A program made the position numbers and the translations under genes. A DNA stretch of 64,000 nucleotides from Ottelia alismoides. Its lineage: Eukaryota > Streptophyta > Magnoliopsida > Alismatales > Hydrocharitaceae. Of this stretch, positions 47,216 through 59,199 are shown piece after piece. Location of the stretch: positions 992,001-1,056,000 of the forward strand of contig JAZKJV010009784.1 in NCBI GenBank assembly GCA_037367405.1. The letters are read 5' to 3'. Under the pieces are notes generated by a model. It made no database searches, was not told where the DNA came from, and saw nothing but the letters and a program-made list of their open reading frames with translations. How positions within the stretch are numbered: the first letter of the stretch is position 1; each line of letters opens with the position of its first letter.

Positions 47216-47599
47216 TTAATTTGTCGGAACCTTATTTGGACTTAAGCTTAAAACTTGACAGCCTCTAAGTTCCACCAATCTATGGTCTGACTCCTCAATA
47301 AACCAGATCAGAACAAGCCTACATACACAAACTCTAATGACCATGAATCTTTTCTTGTACGGTGTAAGTGATATGTAGCTACCCACCTCAGATGTAATAA
47401 AGAAACAACCTCCCTCAACCCAGTAACTCCAATTCCTCGGTCTAGCAACTCTTTCCTCGAGAAGCGGGGTATTCCATTCTATGTTCAAGTGCAACCGACT
47501 CAAGAAGAGGGGGAAGAAGAGAATGGACCATGGCCACTGTAGCCATGTATCCTTGGGAGCTCTAACCAGTGTAGCTGAGTCTCCCGCTGCAAGCTTCAT
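47216..47599 (-). CDS. Conserved ORF of 127 codons upstream of R2 3' LTR
   Basis: ATG at 47599, stop at 47216. The product has a hydrophobic segment near residues 22-38 (WPWSILFFPLFLSRLHL), then a block with LLEERVARPRNWSYW and GGCFFITSEVGSYISLT. No domain is recognised. Decayed versions occur at the same place in R1 (about 12930-13250) and R3 (about 60640-60960), with the same word order in shifted frames, so it was once coding in the family. Its position between pol (or the gag end) and the 3' LTR is where Athila-type elements may carry an extra env-like ORF. That homology is not shown here. Function unknown. Confidence 0.5.
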   Translation of the reverse strand: MKLAAGDSATLVRAPKDTWLQWPWSILFFPLFLSRLHLNIEWNTPLLEERVARPRNWSYWVEGGCFFITSEVGSYISLTPYKKRFMVIRVCVCRLVLIWFIEESDHRLVELRGCQVLSLSPNKVPTN

Positions 47600-48279
47600 G
47601 AGATGGTCATGTATAACATAAGATTTTGCTTTATTTGACTATATACACTCCGGTGGGATTGTTAAATTTTCAATCCGACCCACCACCTTTTTTGGAGTTC
47701 TTTTCTTTTTGCACATTTTTTGTTCATGTGCATATGTACAACATATCTACATGGTGCAGCATATATACAAGGAGTTTTTCCTCTTGAGCTAGTAGACTAT
47801 CCCTCTTTTGAAGCTTTATTGCAACCCATAGCTTCTGTCTTTAGACTTCATAACCACCAGACCAAGTTGAGACGTACTTCCATCACTATAAGAAGAAGAG
47901 ATGTTCTGCCAAGAAGTAGTACCCTCATATGCTACCCCAAGCCAAAGGAAACTGCCTCCTCACCACCTCATCCGTGGAGAGCTATGTGTAGAGTGCTGGT
48001 GCAAGTAAAGCCATTGTCTCTGAGAGTCATGCGTGTGTTGTTAAGTGCTCTACTTAGTCTCATCAAGATGACATATGCTCATAGCCTAGTGGACTCAAAG
48101 AATTAAGTCCCAATGGACATGAAAAGTCTTAATCCTATGTCGTATGAGATTCCTCATAGAATTAAGTGGATTAAGGTCTTAACCAAGCTCCATTTCCAAT
48201 TTAATTCCAGGCCAGTTTAAATGTCAACTATGATTTGGAAAAACTGTACAAGTATTTACAAATATGCAAATTTACAAAT

Positions 48280-48640
48280 ATTTACACATGCGCAATTTTT
48301 TTGAAAAATGCTTGAAAACATGGATGTATGCATGAATGCGAAGTTTTGCCAAATATTTACAAAAAATTTTGTAAGGTTTTTGCAAACTTTTGATTTTCAA
48401 ATATTTTACAAAAATTTTGTACTATACACATAAATTTTGATATGAAAATATTTACACACTATTTATACAAAAATATTTTTACAATCATTTGTACAAAAAT
48501 AGTTTTTTTTACATAAATAGGTATGTGCAAGAAGAATTTTATGTACAAGAAAAATTTTTTATTTTTATGGATTTTTAGCCATTTTTATTTATTTACATAC
48601 TCACACAAAGTACGAGTTATGGCTAAAGTATATATGAAAT
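48280..48640. other. R2 A/T-rich tract
   Basis: Short-unit A/T-rich repeat (AAATATTTACA type) with no reading frame; counterpart of 11160-11490 in R1 and 59250-59650 in R3. Confidence 0.55.
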
Positions 48641-48649
48641 ATATACGAC

Positions 48650-49100
48650 ACCCCCCAACACTTAGCTCGAACGATGTCCTCAAAGTGATCAAGAGCGATG
48701 AAGAAGACATAACTCGTGCTTAGTATAGGGAAGTGAAAAGGAATGGTATATACGAATCAAAGAATAGAATGAAGAGGACTCGGTGTTTCCCTCTATAGTT
48801 AGGATCAAGTAATCCTAAGTATAGTAAGCTGTACATGAAGGGAAATCCGAGTGGAAGGATGTACAGGGTTTACCCCCCCTATACTTAGGGTAAAATATCC
48901 CTAAGTATAGACAACAAAACAGGGGTAGACAGAGACGAAGAATACCAATATATACAAGATGGAGGGCATCATTCCCCCTATACTTAAGGTGAAGAATCCT
49001 TAAGTATAGGCAACAACATAAGTGATGAAACAGAACGAAAGGAACAACCCGGTGTTTCCACCCCCCTATACTTAGGATGAGGTATATCCTAAGTATAGTA
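48650..49100 (-). repeat. Hairpin array with polypurine-like arms (R2)
   Basis: Five inverted repeats: about 48650-48730 (long arms), 48791-48828, 48874-48908, 48977-49012 and 49064-49099. On the plus strand four have CCCC runs before CTATACTTAG-type arms and complementary CTAAGTATAG arms after a short loop. In the sense (minus) direction each unit therefore ends AAGTATAGGGGGG, as in R1. Confidence 0.85.
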
Positions 49101-49247
49101 AAGATAATCCTAAATGAGATCTGGGGTGGAAACAGAATGGAAGAGAGAAGGATCAACTCATGACGAAACAAGTATATACAAAAGTGGACAATGTTGAGGT
49201 GCCTCTCAACAAGTGCTAGATTTTACGCCCCTAGTTGGGCGCAAAGG

Positions 49248-49871
49248 CTAGGACAAAGCTGTATCAAGGTTCAGGACGGCGTCTGTAAGGTGAATGTCGT
49301 GCTGTCTTCGTAGTCGTGGTGGATGAACTACGACGAAATCAACAATGTAAGAAATGAAACCCAGGTATGCAATCAGGAGGGTGTCTGCTACTGGCCAGGG
49401 ATATGGGAATAAGGATTCGGGATCCGGTAGCACAAAAGAAATCATCGGCCCAGGATCAGATTGGAATGGAAGTGTAGAGCCGAAGAAGTTAAACGTGGAG
49501 AAGGATGGATCAGTCATAGAACCCTCCACATCGATCAGTGTCTCAAAAAGATGTGGAAAGTGAAGATCGAGAGACTCTCTAAGAAAACTGATATCTGATG
49601 CATATAATAGAGACAAATCAGACATATCATCGAATATCTCAAGGATCGGCTCATCCTCGCAAGGGTCATCGAGGTGAGAAGACTCAAAATCAGAGTGATC
49701 GGAAGACTCGGTTTCGTGATCCGCCAAATCGGATACACTCTCAGAAGGTGAAACCGAGTACTCATCATGTGTGGCATTCTCCCCCAGATAACCCTCGGGA
49801 AAGAATGCAAGATCATCAGTGAGGAGTAAGGGATCATGATCTATAAGGGCATCTGCGCTACTGTTAAGCAT
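49248..49871 (-). CDS. Acidic C-terminal domain of R2 gag-like protein
   Basis: A 207-codon open frame (ATG 49871, stop 49248) matches R1 9920-10518 across its length: shared features include PEGYL, SVSPSESVSDL/SVSLSGSVTDM, DHETE, LDDP, a FSTF block and the ending VLNLDTALS / ILNLDTTLS. It is rich in Asp, Glu and Ser. Conservation of the frame and its end in two subfamilies indicates selection on the protein while the elements were active. No known domain is recognised. In R1 it is in frame with gag, so this is probably the gag C-terminus and the ATG here is not the true start. Confidence 0.65.
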   Translation of the reverse strand: MLNSSADALIDHDPLLLTDDLAFFPEGYLGENATHDEYSVSPSESVSDLADHETESSDHSDFESSHLDDPCEDEPILEIFDDMSDLSLLYASDISFLRESLDLHFPHLFETLIDVEGSMTDPSFSTFNFFGSTLPFQSDPGPMISFVLPDPESLFPYPWPVADTLLIAYLGFISYIVDFVVVHPPRLRRQHDIHLTDAVLNLDTALS

Positions 49872-50109
49872 CCACTCTGTGCACCAGGTTGCATCATCAT
49901 CTGATGTCTGGCTCTATGCAATCTGGAAGCAGGAGAGGGTACTGGTCTTCATCGCGGAGGCTGGTAAGGTGACTGCGACTGATCCTCGGTCTGCGACAAT
50001 GCTGGCTATCATCTGGTCCTCAAAAAATGTATCTGTCTCATCAAAGTGGAGGACAAAAGGCTCAAATACGGGACTCTCTATGTCTGGCCTCTCAAAGTGG
50101 TGTCCTATA

Positions 50110-51333
50110 TCAAGCTATGGCTGCTGAGCTAAGTCAGGGTATTTGTCTGACTCCGAGAAGTGTCTCTGCAGAAAAGAAGCTGAATCATCCGGGGGTGGAC
50201 TCTGAACTGGCTGGATCGCTGGATGTAGTAGCTGGGGCTCCTCCATGTCTTGGAGTATAAAAAGATATGATATCCAAGTATCGTCAACTGAAAACTCTGG
50301 GCTGACTCGAACTCTAGCTGAAAAACCAACGGGAACTCGAGTAGACTCTGGGTCAGAACCTCCACTGTAGCAGTCTTGTCCTCTGTACTATGTGGTGCTG
50401 CAGAATACAAATCCTCGGGCTGGTGTGTAGAGTCTATATCCTCATGTAGTGCGACACACCCTACTGGTACTGTTGTATCCTCATGTGTTGTCCTGACTAT
50501 GGCATCCCATGAAGATGGTCTCTGTGAAAGTAACAACGAGATGTCATCCAGTAAGTCAATGTCAGAACTGCGGTGTGAACCGTTACATGAGGTAAATCAC
50601 AAGTGCCAACTGCTCCGCGATCATCCCCCGCATGGAGATATCAATAAGGTCAGTCAGTGAAAGTCCGTGCTCGGGAAATCTCCTCAAGAGTGCAGTGGCT
50701 CCTGGGGGTCTAGTGAAAACTCTGTGATCGAGGACCGCATCATCTCTGCTCTACGCTGGGGAAAGTATCTCTATAGAAACTCAAACCGTAAGTCTCCCCA
50801 CGTAGCGAATCTCCTTCCCCACCGTTGGTGCCATCTCATGGCTCTATCCTCAAGTGTGAATGGAAGGTCTTGAACACCATCTCCTCTGCAGTGATATCTG
50901 AATAAATCTGTGTCCTGCAAAACTGCTCCAAGTCGGACAGGTGAAGATATGGCTCCTCGTACACCTCTCCTAAAAATGTCGGCAATATCTGAAGCTCCAA
51001 ATCCAAAATGAATGGACCAAATGTAGAAGGTGACTGAGCTCCCTGTCATATCTGATCATCCATCATGCTTGCATAGGAGGCATCTGATACTCGCATCTGA
51101 TCTCTACGATCGTGTGCGAAGTGCACTCTCAACTCAGCAATGGCATCGTCTGGGCCTTGTATCAACTCCATCTGATCTCCGCGGACGTGTAGTGCAGCAT
51201 GCCCAGAGTAATGGAAGGGATGGGAGGGAGGGAACGAGAGGTTGGTCAGAGATCCGACCTCCCTCGAAGGTGGACTGATGGGAAGACGATGGAGAAGCCG
51301 CAAGAGTCGACAAGAAGTGAGGGGGTCCATCAT
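50110..51333 (-). pseudogene. gag: R2 gag-like region, frameshifted
   Basis: The likely start is ATGATG at 51333-51328 (aligned with ATGATG at 8564 in R1). Frames then carry gag landmarks: LPFTLEDRAMRWHQRWGRRF (near 50830-50890), and later a segment with VPVGCVALHEDIDSTHQPED (50420-50480) that matches the post-gag part of R1. Several shifts separate these pieces. A frame ending at about 50119 aligns with the R1 segment around its TAG codon. Confidence 0.72.
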
Positions 51334-51469
51334 CCAGGGGTATAGAAGAGGAAAAAGTAGAAGAGTGAAGGGAGGGTGGGAGGGAGAAAGATGAATGATT
51401 GGAAAGAGAAGAAAGCGGATGAGACCTAGAAAAGCAAACAAGATCGATCAAGCAAAACCCCAAATTAAC

Positions 51470-52778
51470 CTTCGCACCCAGAGCTGATGACCGTAAGAGA
51501 TCGGTCTTTATCTTGTCGGTTTTATTTAGGTCATAAATTCAGTCTGTCAGAGCGATTAAGCGAGCTGATAGGAATCCAATACTCCTAACAGACTGTCCCG
51601 AATAAGAAATCGGTAGTCTGTCAGGAAATCGGATATGGCTCTAGCCTGGGATGCGGGTCACTCTCTCGCTCATCCAACCCAACAATGAGGGGAATACTCT
51701 CCCAAGACAAATTATTAGGTCAATGTATTTTAAGATCAAGTTTGGTTAACAGTCCGAATTTTATGGTTTTTGTTTTTAGGTCTTTTTCAAGCAAACAATG
51801 CCTAATGAAATTTTCGGTTCTCCTGATTATTTAAAGTCCAAAAACTGGGGGGAGAAGACGAAAAAGCCCATGCACGGAAATCAATGATGCATGCAGAGAA
51901 GAAATGCATACCTGACTCCAGTAGTCTACATGCAGAGTGATCCACGCATAAAATAAAGACAGAATATAAACTACCTATATGATGCACGAGAATCCGGCCC
52001 TAAACAAAGCAATTTCTACATGTAAGCGCAGTAGCATGGTACTCAAGCCTAAGTCCGGAGTCCTATCTTGGGAGCCACTCGGTGTCCGCCACAACAGATC
52101 CTGCACGCGCTGTATGTGACTCCTCAAGGCTCGTGGACTAGAGCCTAAGTAATCCGACTTTTTCTTTGTGATTTAATTAATTAGATCCAATTATCGAGCT
52201 ATAGGAACATGCAGATAATTAGGTGTTTGGATCCTAATTAATTACGTCACAATCACAAAAAATCCTAGCTAGGGCTAAAACTGCGTAAATCTAATAAACA
52301 GTAAATAAACGGTCAAAAAAAATAGGGAAAACCACGGTGAGGTCCCCCGAGCACACTCGTGCTCGACGAAACAGACCCCTATATCCCCAAGTTCAAAGTC
52401 TCTGTCCCTGTATTATTACAATAAAATATCTACTGAAAATAAAGCTAAATTACTCTAATCTAATCTACGGCTATTCTACAGTTATTATACGGTTATTTCG
52501 CATATATTCCACGGCTCCCATACTTTGACTCTCCTCCTCGCGCTCTCCTACAGCTTCGTACAGAAGGAAACCGCCTCCGAATCCCACGGTTGCTTAGGCT
52601 TCTGAAAAAGCCGTCTTGGTCCTCGGGCCCTCGCAAGAAAGGAAAACAGAAGTGTGTCAGTCCAGATTATTATAACAATAAGCAAATAATGTCAGATAAA
52701 AAAATATCTACAAATATGCACAAATAGACACGGAAAAGAAAACAACGAAAAAAATTGAAAAAGACTACTAACCTGTGC
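51470..52778 (-). other. R2 untranslated leader
   Basis: Non-coding between PBS and gag start. The block around 52330-52380 (reversed GAGCACGAGTGTGCTCGGGG, near CCTCACCG) is the counterpart of the conserved leader motif in R1. Confidence 0.6.
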
Positions 52779-52796
52779 TCCCAGGCAACGACGCCA
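52779..52796 (-). other. R2 primer binding site (tRNA-Asp type)
   Basis: Reversed, TGGCGTCGTTGCCTGGGA sits three bases (GAA) from the LTR, the same spacer as in R1. It differs at two of 18 positions from the tRNA-Asp complement. Confidence 0.88.
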
Positions 52797-52799
52797 TTC

Positions 52800-55700
52800 T
52801 GATGGCTCGAGAATCAGACTCTCAATCCAGGTGAGGTAAAAAAATCACTCTCAGATCATTGCGACTCTGATCGAGAGGACTCGGTAAATCAAGAAAAATA
52901 AGAACCACCAAATAAGAAGATCAAAAATTAAACCAATAGCGGTCCTCGCTAATTTTATTAACCTGGTATAGCGACCAGGGTCGGACTCAAGGAGCACGGA
53001 TGGCCGAGACGGCCTACAAAATAGTCAAAATTGAAAATAAAGAATATAATATTTTTTGGAGGATTTTAATTGTTTTTATTTTTTTGTATTTTTAATTATA
53101 TAAGAAAATGTGAGAAAATGTATAAACGAGCCAAGTCAACAATTTATTTAGGCACTCAAAAATACAAAGAAAATTCAAATATTTTTTTGTGTTTTTTTAT
53201 ATTTTTAAATGTTTTGGTGAATTTTTCAGAATTTTTTAGTTTTTTGTTGATTGTATAAAAATCGAGAAAGGTGAAAAACAATGCTCAATGTGCAGCCAGA
53301 CTTGAGAGACCAATTAAAAATATGTATTGGGTATAAAAGTCTGGAGACAAATTTTTTGAAACATATGTACAAAAACTAAGCTACAGAGAAAAGCGTTTGC
53401 ATTTTTTTGAATTTTATAGATTTTTTTATGATTTTTATAAGATTTTTAGGGTTTTTCAATTTTTATGGGTGTTGTAAATCCAAAAAGCACCAAAAATTGA
53501 CAGAAGCTAGAAAACCACTAAACTAGCAATCCCTATTTTTTTTAGAATTTGTAGAAAAGTTTTTATATTTTTCGTTGAATTTCGTTTTCAAATAGTAACA
53601 AAAATACATGTTTTTGAATTTTTAAAAATAGCAAAAAGCATCGAATATGTCCCAAAAATTTAGGGAAATTTTTACGCAGTAGCAGAAGCCACATATCCAA
53701 TTTTACCAAATTTGGAGTTCAATTGATATTTTATTCAATGAAAACAAGGCACACAGCAAACAAGGACCTAAATGCAAGAAAACATACTTCCAGGGGCCAA
53801 AAAGTAACAAATAAAGAAAGCCCAGGGGCCCTTATGCAAAAAGCCCACAATAACACACGCGCGACACGTGGTTCAGACACGGAAGGGCATAAGTGCAATT
53901 CCTATTTCAAAATGTGCAATCAATAACAATAAGGAAATACATGACTAAACATGCAAATATCCCAAACCTCACGTGTCGATGCACGCGGCTCACATAAACA
54001 AGGACACTTTTGCAAATACTAAAAGCCTAAGTTCCTAGATGCAATTGTTCCGAAATAAAAACAACTACTTAAACTATATATAGGACTAAACGACAAATAA
54101 GAAAATAACAAGGGCCTAAGTGAAATTACCCCTCTTATTATGGATTGACGGTCGAGGGTGTGCCACGTGGAGATCTGACGGTGGAGATGCGTGCACGCCT
54201 CTTCGCTGGATCAACGGCCTGGATCAGATCCTCAGATGGATCTACGGCTAGGGACACTCCGTAGATGAATGGCTATGATCAGATCTGGCGGAGGAGGCGC
54301 GATCGGACAGCAACTGGAGCTCCTCCAAGAACAAACCACCAGCGAAGTTTGCCGGCCTAATCCGCACGGTGGAGGGCTCCGATGAGGATGTTGAGGTGTG
54401 GAAGAGAACGATCATGATGGTCCGCAGTTGGTAGGTGGGTCCAATGAGGTCGGGAAGCTCTAGAGAGCTCCGGTGACGAAGGCGGTGATGGAGACCCTGT
54501 TCTTCGACTGTCGGACCCCCAGATGGGGTCCTTATTTGACGCTACCTGCATAGGGAGAATGCTGGGTCGAGGGCAAAGTGCCTCGACCCGGTTATGTGTG
54601 AAGCGGGTGGTCTGGTGATGCGGAGCAGAGGTCTCTGGCGAGGCGACGACGATGGAGATCCGAGCCTTGGTTCTAGGGCGAACCAAGGTGATCGGAGGTG
54701 CTGAAAAGGTGTATCGGAGTCTCGTAAAGGTGAATCGATGGTCGGTCGATCAAATGGGTGGATGGGTCAGAGTGAATCGGCCGGCGACAGCCGGCGGTGA
54801 AAAAGGGCGAAATCAGAAATTAACCTAATCTAAGGGGTCTCGGAGGTACCTGATGGCTGCATTCGACTGGGCTGGGGCTAAGGAAGCTCCTAGGGTCATC
54901 TCCTCATTGGCTCGTCGGGGCCAGAGGCTCAGCTCACTCGGTGGCGGAGCACGACGGCGCAAGTCGCCGGATCAGTGGTTGGGGTCGCCTACTCCTCGCT
55001 GCGACACTCTCCTCGGATAGCTGTCACTCTATGGAGGAGAATGGAGGTCCTGCGATTGAAGACGGAGGCAAAAGATACCCTGAAATGTCGTCCGGAGCTG
55101 GGACTTTATAAAAGCGAGGGTCCGGCAAGAAGGAGTCGGGCATGGCGCTATAGAGCATGGATCCCTAGAATCATCCCCGGGCGAGGGTCTCGGATGAAGC
55201 ATATGTAAATGGAGCCCGGGGTTTTGGAAAAAGGGAAGCGGATCGAAGTGGGAAAAATGGGAGAAGTCGGGTTAAAAAACCCGATCCGCCTGGAAGGAGG
55301 TCCGCGGGGGAGAGTTTATCGGGGGTCAACATTCCCCGTGGACCAATAAGAAATCTCCATTTATTAAATATTTGAAAATTCAATTAAAATTAGTAAATTA
55401 TTTTATTTCGAAAAAGTTTAAACATGAAAAATGTTTCTTATTTTTCAAATTATTTTTTATTGATTTTTATTTATTTTTTTGAAAAAATAATAACGTATTT
55501 ACTTTATATTATTATTATATATAGGTATATACAAATATGTATTTATTATTTTTATTTTTAATTATTTATTTTTGTATAATTATTCCAATTTTATATTTTA
55601 TTTTTATGATTTATTTACATGAGTTAAATAAATAGGTTTATATACATATGTACATGGTATATATACAAGATGGAAAATGATTTTCATTATTTTTCTTTTT

Positions 55701-56092
55701 ATTTTTCTGTTTTTTATTTTATTTTTATAAATATGTACAAAATATGAGAAACACTTTCTATTTTTATTTTGAGGAAAATAAATTTATTTATATACATAGG
55801 GTTATGTACAAGTATGATTTACCTTATCTCTCTCTACTTGGATTCTTTTTGCGGTCAGGCCCAGGCTGGGCCCTCCCTTGAGATTAGGTCACTCAATATT
55901 TATTCTAAATATTTCCCTCTTTTTCTTGTGTTCCTTTATTCCTTTATTTTCACACAAAAACATGCTAATTATGTACATTTACATGATGCATGTGTTTTGA
56001 CAACTTATGATATTTACACATATTTACATGGTATTTGGCTAAGGTTTCTAGCTAAAATAAAGGAATAAAGAGTGATGAATTGGGATTCATCA
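52800..56092 (-). repeat. R2 5' LTR (right copy)
   Basis: The 3293 bp copy is highly similar to 43708-47058 with small indels. Its GC-rich block lies at 54130-55330. Ends are TGATGG and TTCATCA on the plus strand. Confidence 0.93.
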
Positions 56093-56097
56093 ATTAC
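56093..56097 (+). repeat. R2 target-site duplication, right
   Basis: ATTAC, identical to 43703-43707. Confidence 0.95.
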
Positions 56098-58585
56098 CGA
56101 CACCTAAATTCAACTATCGGGAATGATCACTTTCCACTGCCCTTTATTGATCATATTATTGAGAGATTGGCAGGGAAAGAGTTCTGTTGTTTCTTGGTTA
56201 GGTAGTTGGGATATAATTAGTTTGCAATCGCTCTTGAGGAATAGGAGAAAACTAATTTTACTTGTCCCTTTATCACCTATGCCTTTAGATGGATGTCCTT
56301 TGGATTGTGTAACGCCCCTATTACATTCCAAAGATGTATGTTGGTCCATTTTGCCGACATGGTAGGTAGCTTTCTAGAGGTTTTCATGGATGATTTCTTG
56401 ATCTACAAGAATAGCTTTGATACATGTCTTGCTAATTTAGAAGGAGTACTTTAGCATTGTTGCGAGGTAAACTTAGTGATCACATGGCAGAAGAGTCACT
56501 TTATGGTGACTAATGGAATTGTATTGGGCCACGTCATCTCCAAACATGGTATGGAGGTTTACCCGGCTAAGATTGATGTGATCTCCAAGCAAGAGCTGCC
56601 ATAAAATTTGAAGTTGTTGAGGTCATTTCTTGGACATGTTGGATTTTATAGGTGATTCATTAAGGACTTTAGCAAGATCACCATATCTTTAATTTAGCTT
56701 CTGTGCAAAGAGACCGAGTTCATAGTTGATGAGAAAGTCCTCCTTGCATTTCACCAGATGAAAGACATGGTTACTAGAACTCCTATCCTATAGCCACCTG
56801 GTTGGTCTCTCCCCTTCGAGATCATGACGGATGCGTTAAATTTTTCTGTTGGAGTTCTTTTATGGTAGAGAAGGGTTGGGATACCAATTTCTATACACTG
56901 TGCTAGCAAGACTCTAGATAAAGCTCAACGTAATTACAATGTCACTAAGAAGGATATGTTAGAAGTGGATTTTGCATTAGAGAAGTTCAGATCTTAACTC
57001 CTTGATTCACATGTTATTGTATACGCATATCATACTACCATAAGATACATACAAGAAAAGAAGGATGCCAAACCACGCCTTATCAGATGGATCATTCTTC
57101 TCCAAGAGTTTGATTTAGATAATCGAGATAAACCTAAAGTAAAGAATATTGTGGTAGATCACCTTTCTTGTATCACTAATGCAGAGTCCTCTGAGCAGAT
57201 CACACTTCCCATTTCAAAGACCTTTCCAGATGAGACTATTTTGTCGGTGGCCTAACTCCCATGGTATGTTGATGTTATGATCTATCTTGTCTCCAAGAAA
57301 GTTCCACAAGATTGGTTGAAGTAAAAGGTAGAGAGATTCCTATCAGAGATACATTTTTACCAGTGGAAGGATCTATACCTATTTCGTGAGGGTGCATATT
57401 GAATCTTGAGAAGGTGCATTCCTCAGGAGGAATACACTAGCGTACTTGATCATTATCACAAATTAGATCTAGCGGACATCATTCAGGGAAATATACAGTA
57501 GCAAAGGTTTTACAAAGCATCCTATGGTGACCAACTTTTTTTAAGGATGCTACAGATTACGATCAAGGTTACATTGATTGTCAGAAAATGGGAGTAACCA
57601 TCAGTTCCAAAGATACCATGCCCCTGAGATATATCTAGATTTCAGATGTCTTTGATGCTTGGGGCATATACTTCATGGGCCCCTTCCTATCAGTCATAAA
57701 TTTTAGTACATCATGCTTGCTGTTGATAATGTTAGTCGTTGGGTGGAGGCTATCCCCACCTAAGTCGCTGATAGTCATACAGTTTGTTCCTTTATCAAGG
57801 ATCACATTATTGTATGGTTCAAGATTCCCAATATACTCATTTCAGATGGGGTAAGACATTTCACTAATCGATAGGTAAAGAAGCTTATGAAGGAGTACGC
57901 AATTGAGCATAGAGTTGCATCTCCTTACCACCCACAGACTGATGGCTTGGTTAATATTTCAAATAGGGGGAAAAAGGTAATATTGCAAAAACTTGTACAT
58001 TAAGATAGGAAGAACTAGTCCCAGATGCTTGACTCAGTTCTATGGGTTTATGAGACGTCGTACAAGTCTCCATGGGGAATGTCTCCGTACATATTGGTTT
58101 ATTGAAATCCTTGCCACTTGCCAGTTGAGTTAATTCACAAATTTTATGGGCACTCCATGTATGAAATTTGGATTATCAGAAAGCATGACAGAATAGGAAG
58201 TTGGATGTTAACATATTGCTAGAATTATGAGATTTTGCATACGACAATCACTGATTTATAAGGCGAAAGTCAAGCATTGGCATGATAGACACATTAGAAA
58301 AAAGACTTTCTCCCCTGATCAGAAAGTTTGGTTGTTTAATGTGTAAAAGTAGTAGTTTCCTGGAATGTTAAAAAGTAAATGGTTAGGACTATTCATTGCG
58401 ATAGTTGTGTGTGACAACGATAATATTGTCACATTTGGGTTGTCATCTGATGCACACCCATTCATTGTGAACAGACACTTGCTGAAGTCATATCTAGATC
58501 ATGATACATTCATTTACATGGTTGATTCCATGTATGTGGTATCAGAGAATGACTTTTTGACATTTTCCACGGCTGATATATGAGC
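56098..58585 (+). pseudogene. R3 pol: RT C-terminal part, RNase H and integrase
   Basis: Resumes directly after R2: the frame gives R-H-L-N then DHFPLPFIDH and LAGKEFCCF (56098-56200). After a shift come the catalytic block VFMDDFLIYK (about 56379-56408) and the thumb region. RNase H follows with EIMTDALNFSVGVLLW near 56820, and [13 protein letters not shown] text near 57145-57170. Integrase shows DAWGIYFMGPF (about 57653), WVEAIP (57738), ILISDG (57832) and SPYHPQTDGLV (57920). A tail frame 58365-58583 (72 codons) holds KSKWLGLF and HPFIVNRHLLKSYL as at the end of gypsy integrases. Stops and shifts occur throughout. Confidence 0.85.
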
Positions 58586-58666
58586 TAATTTTCTTGTCTA
58601 TATCTTTTCATTTTATTCTTTCTTCTTCCTTATTTTGTCACCTCTTTTTCGTATGTGTGGATGTGA

Positions 58667-59165
58667 TATACTTAGGATGTATTCTTTTCTAAGTATAGGG
58701 GGGATGAATGACTTGAGTTTTTCCAATTCTGCTGTGTTTCATCAATTTTGTTATTGCTTACACTTTGGGATCCCTTACTCTAAGTATAAGGTGAGTGATG
58801 TCGTCCATTTCATTCTCTTTTGCATTTTTATTTCTTTTATTTAGTCTATTGTCTCACTTGTCCTTCAACCTGTTGATATTCTTTTTCTATACATAGGGAT
58901 CTTTTACCTTAAGTATAGGGGAGGACAAGTCAAGTCGTTGAGTTTGTTCATTCTTTTCCTCGATTTTCCTTGTTTGTACAATCTTCTATACTTACGATTA
59001 TTTGATAATAAGTACATGGGGGATCATTGACTTATATTCTTTATATTCTTTGAGTCATTGTTGTATAGATACTTTACACTTCTCTATATTAATCCTGAGT
59101 TATGTCTTCCTTTGTAGCTCTTTGGTCACTATGAGAACATAGTTCGAGCTATGTATAGAGAGTGT
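58667..59165 (+). repeat. Hairpin array with polypurine-like arms (R3)
   Basis: Five decayed units at about 58667-58700, 58765-58795, 58883-58920, 58986-59022 and 59082-59160. The last keeps long arms around GTTATGTC / GACATAGTTC-like text, as in R1 and R2. Mismatches are more numerous than in the other copies, as expected for the oldest element. Confidence 0.75.
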
Positions 59166-59199
59166 CATATATGTCGTAGATTACTTCAGACATAACCTG

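Larger units (their letters stand above)
43708..56092 (-). mobile_element. R2: complete gag-only Athila-type element nested in R3
   Basis: LTRs 43708-47058 and 52800-56092 bound a 5.74 kb internal region. An exact 5 bp duplication ATTAC flanks the element, and excising it plus one copy restores the R3 RT frame. Orientation is minus: the PBS lies next to the right LTR and the polypurine tract next to the left one. The internal region contains gag-like frames, the acidic domain, the hairpin array and a 127-codon ORF, but no pol. The LTR sequence is largely unlike that of R1, yet the internal 3' region and acidic domain are clearly related, so these are two subfamilies of one non-autonomous lineage. 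Confidence 0.93.

Noticed and set aside
47880..47900. CACTATAAG text that could be a CACTA terminus
   Set aside because: It lies within conserved R2 3' sequence, has no subterminal repeats and no partner end. Coincidence is the simplest reading.
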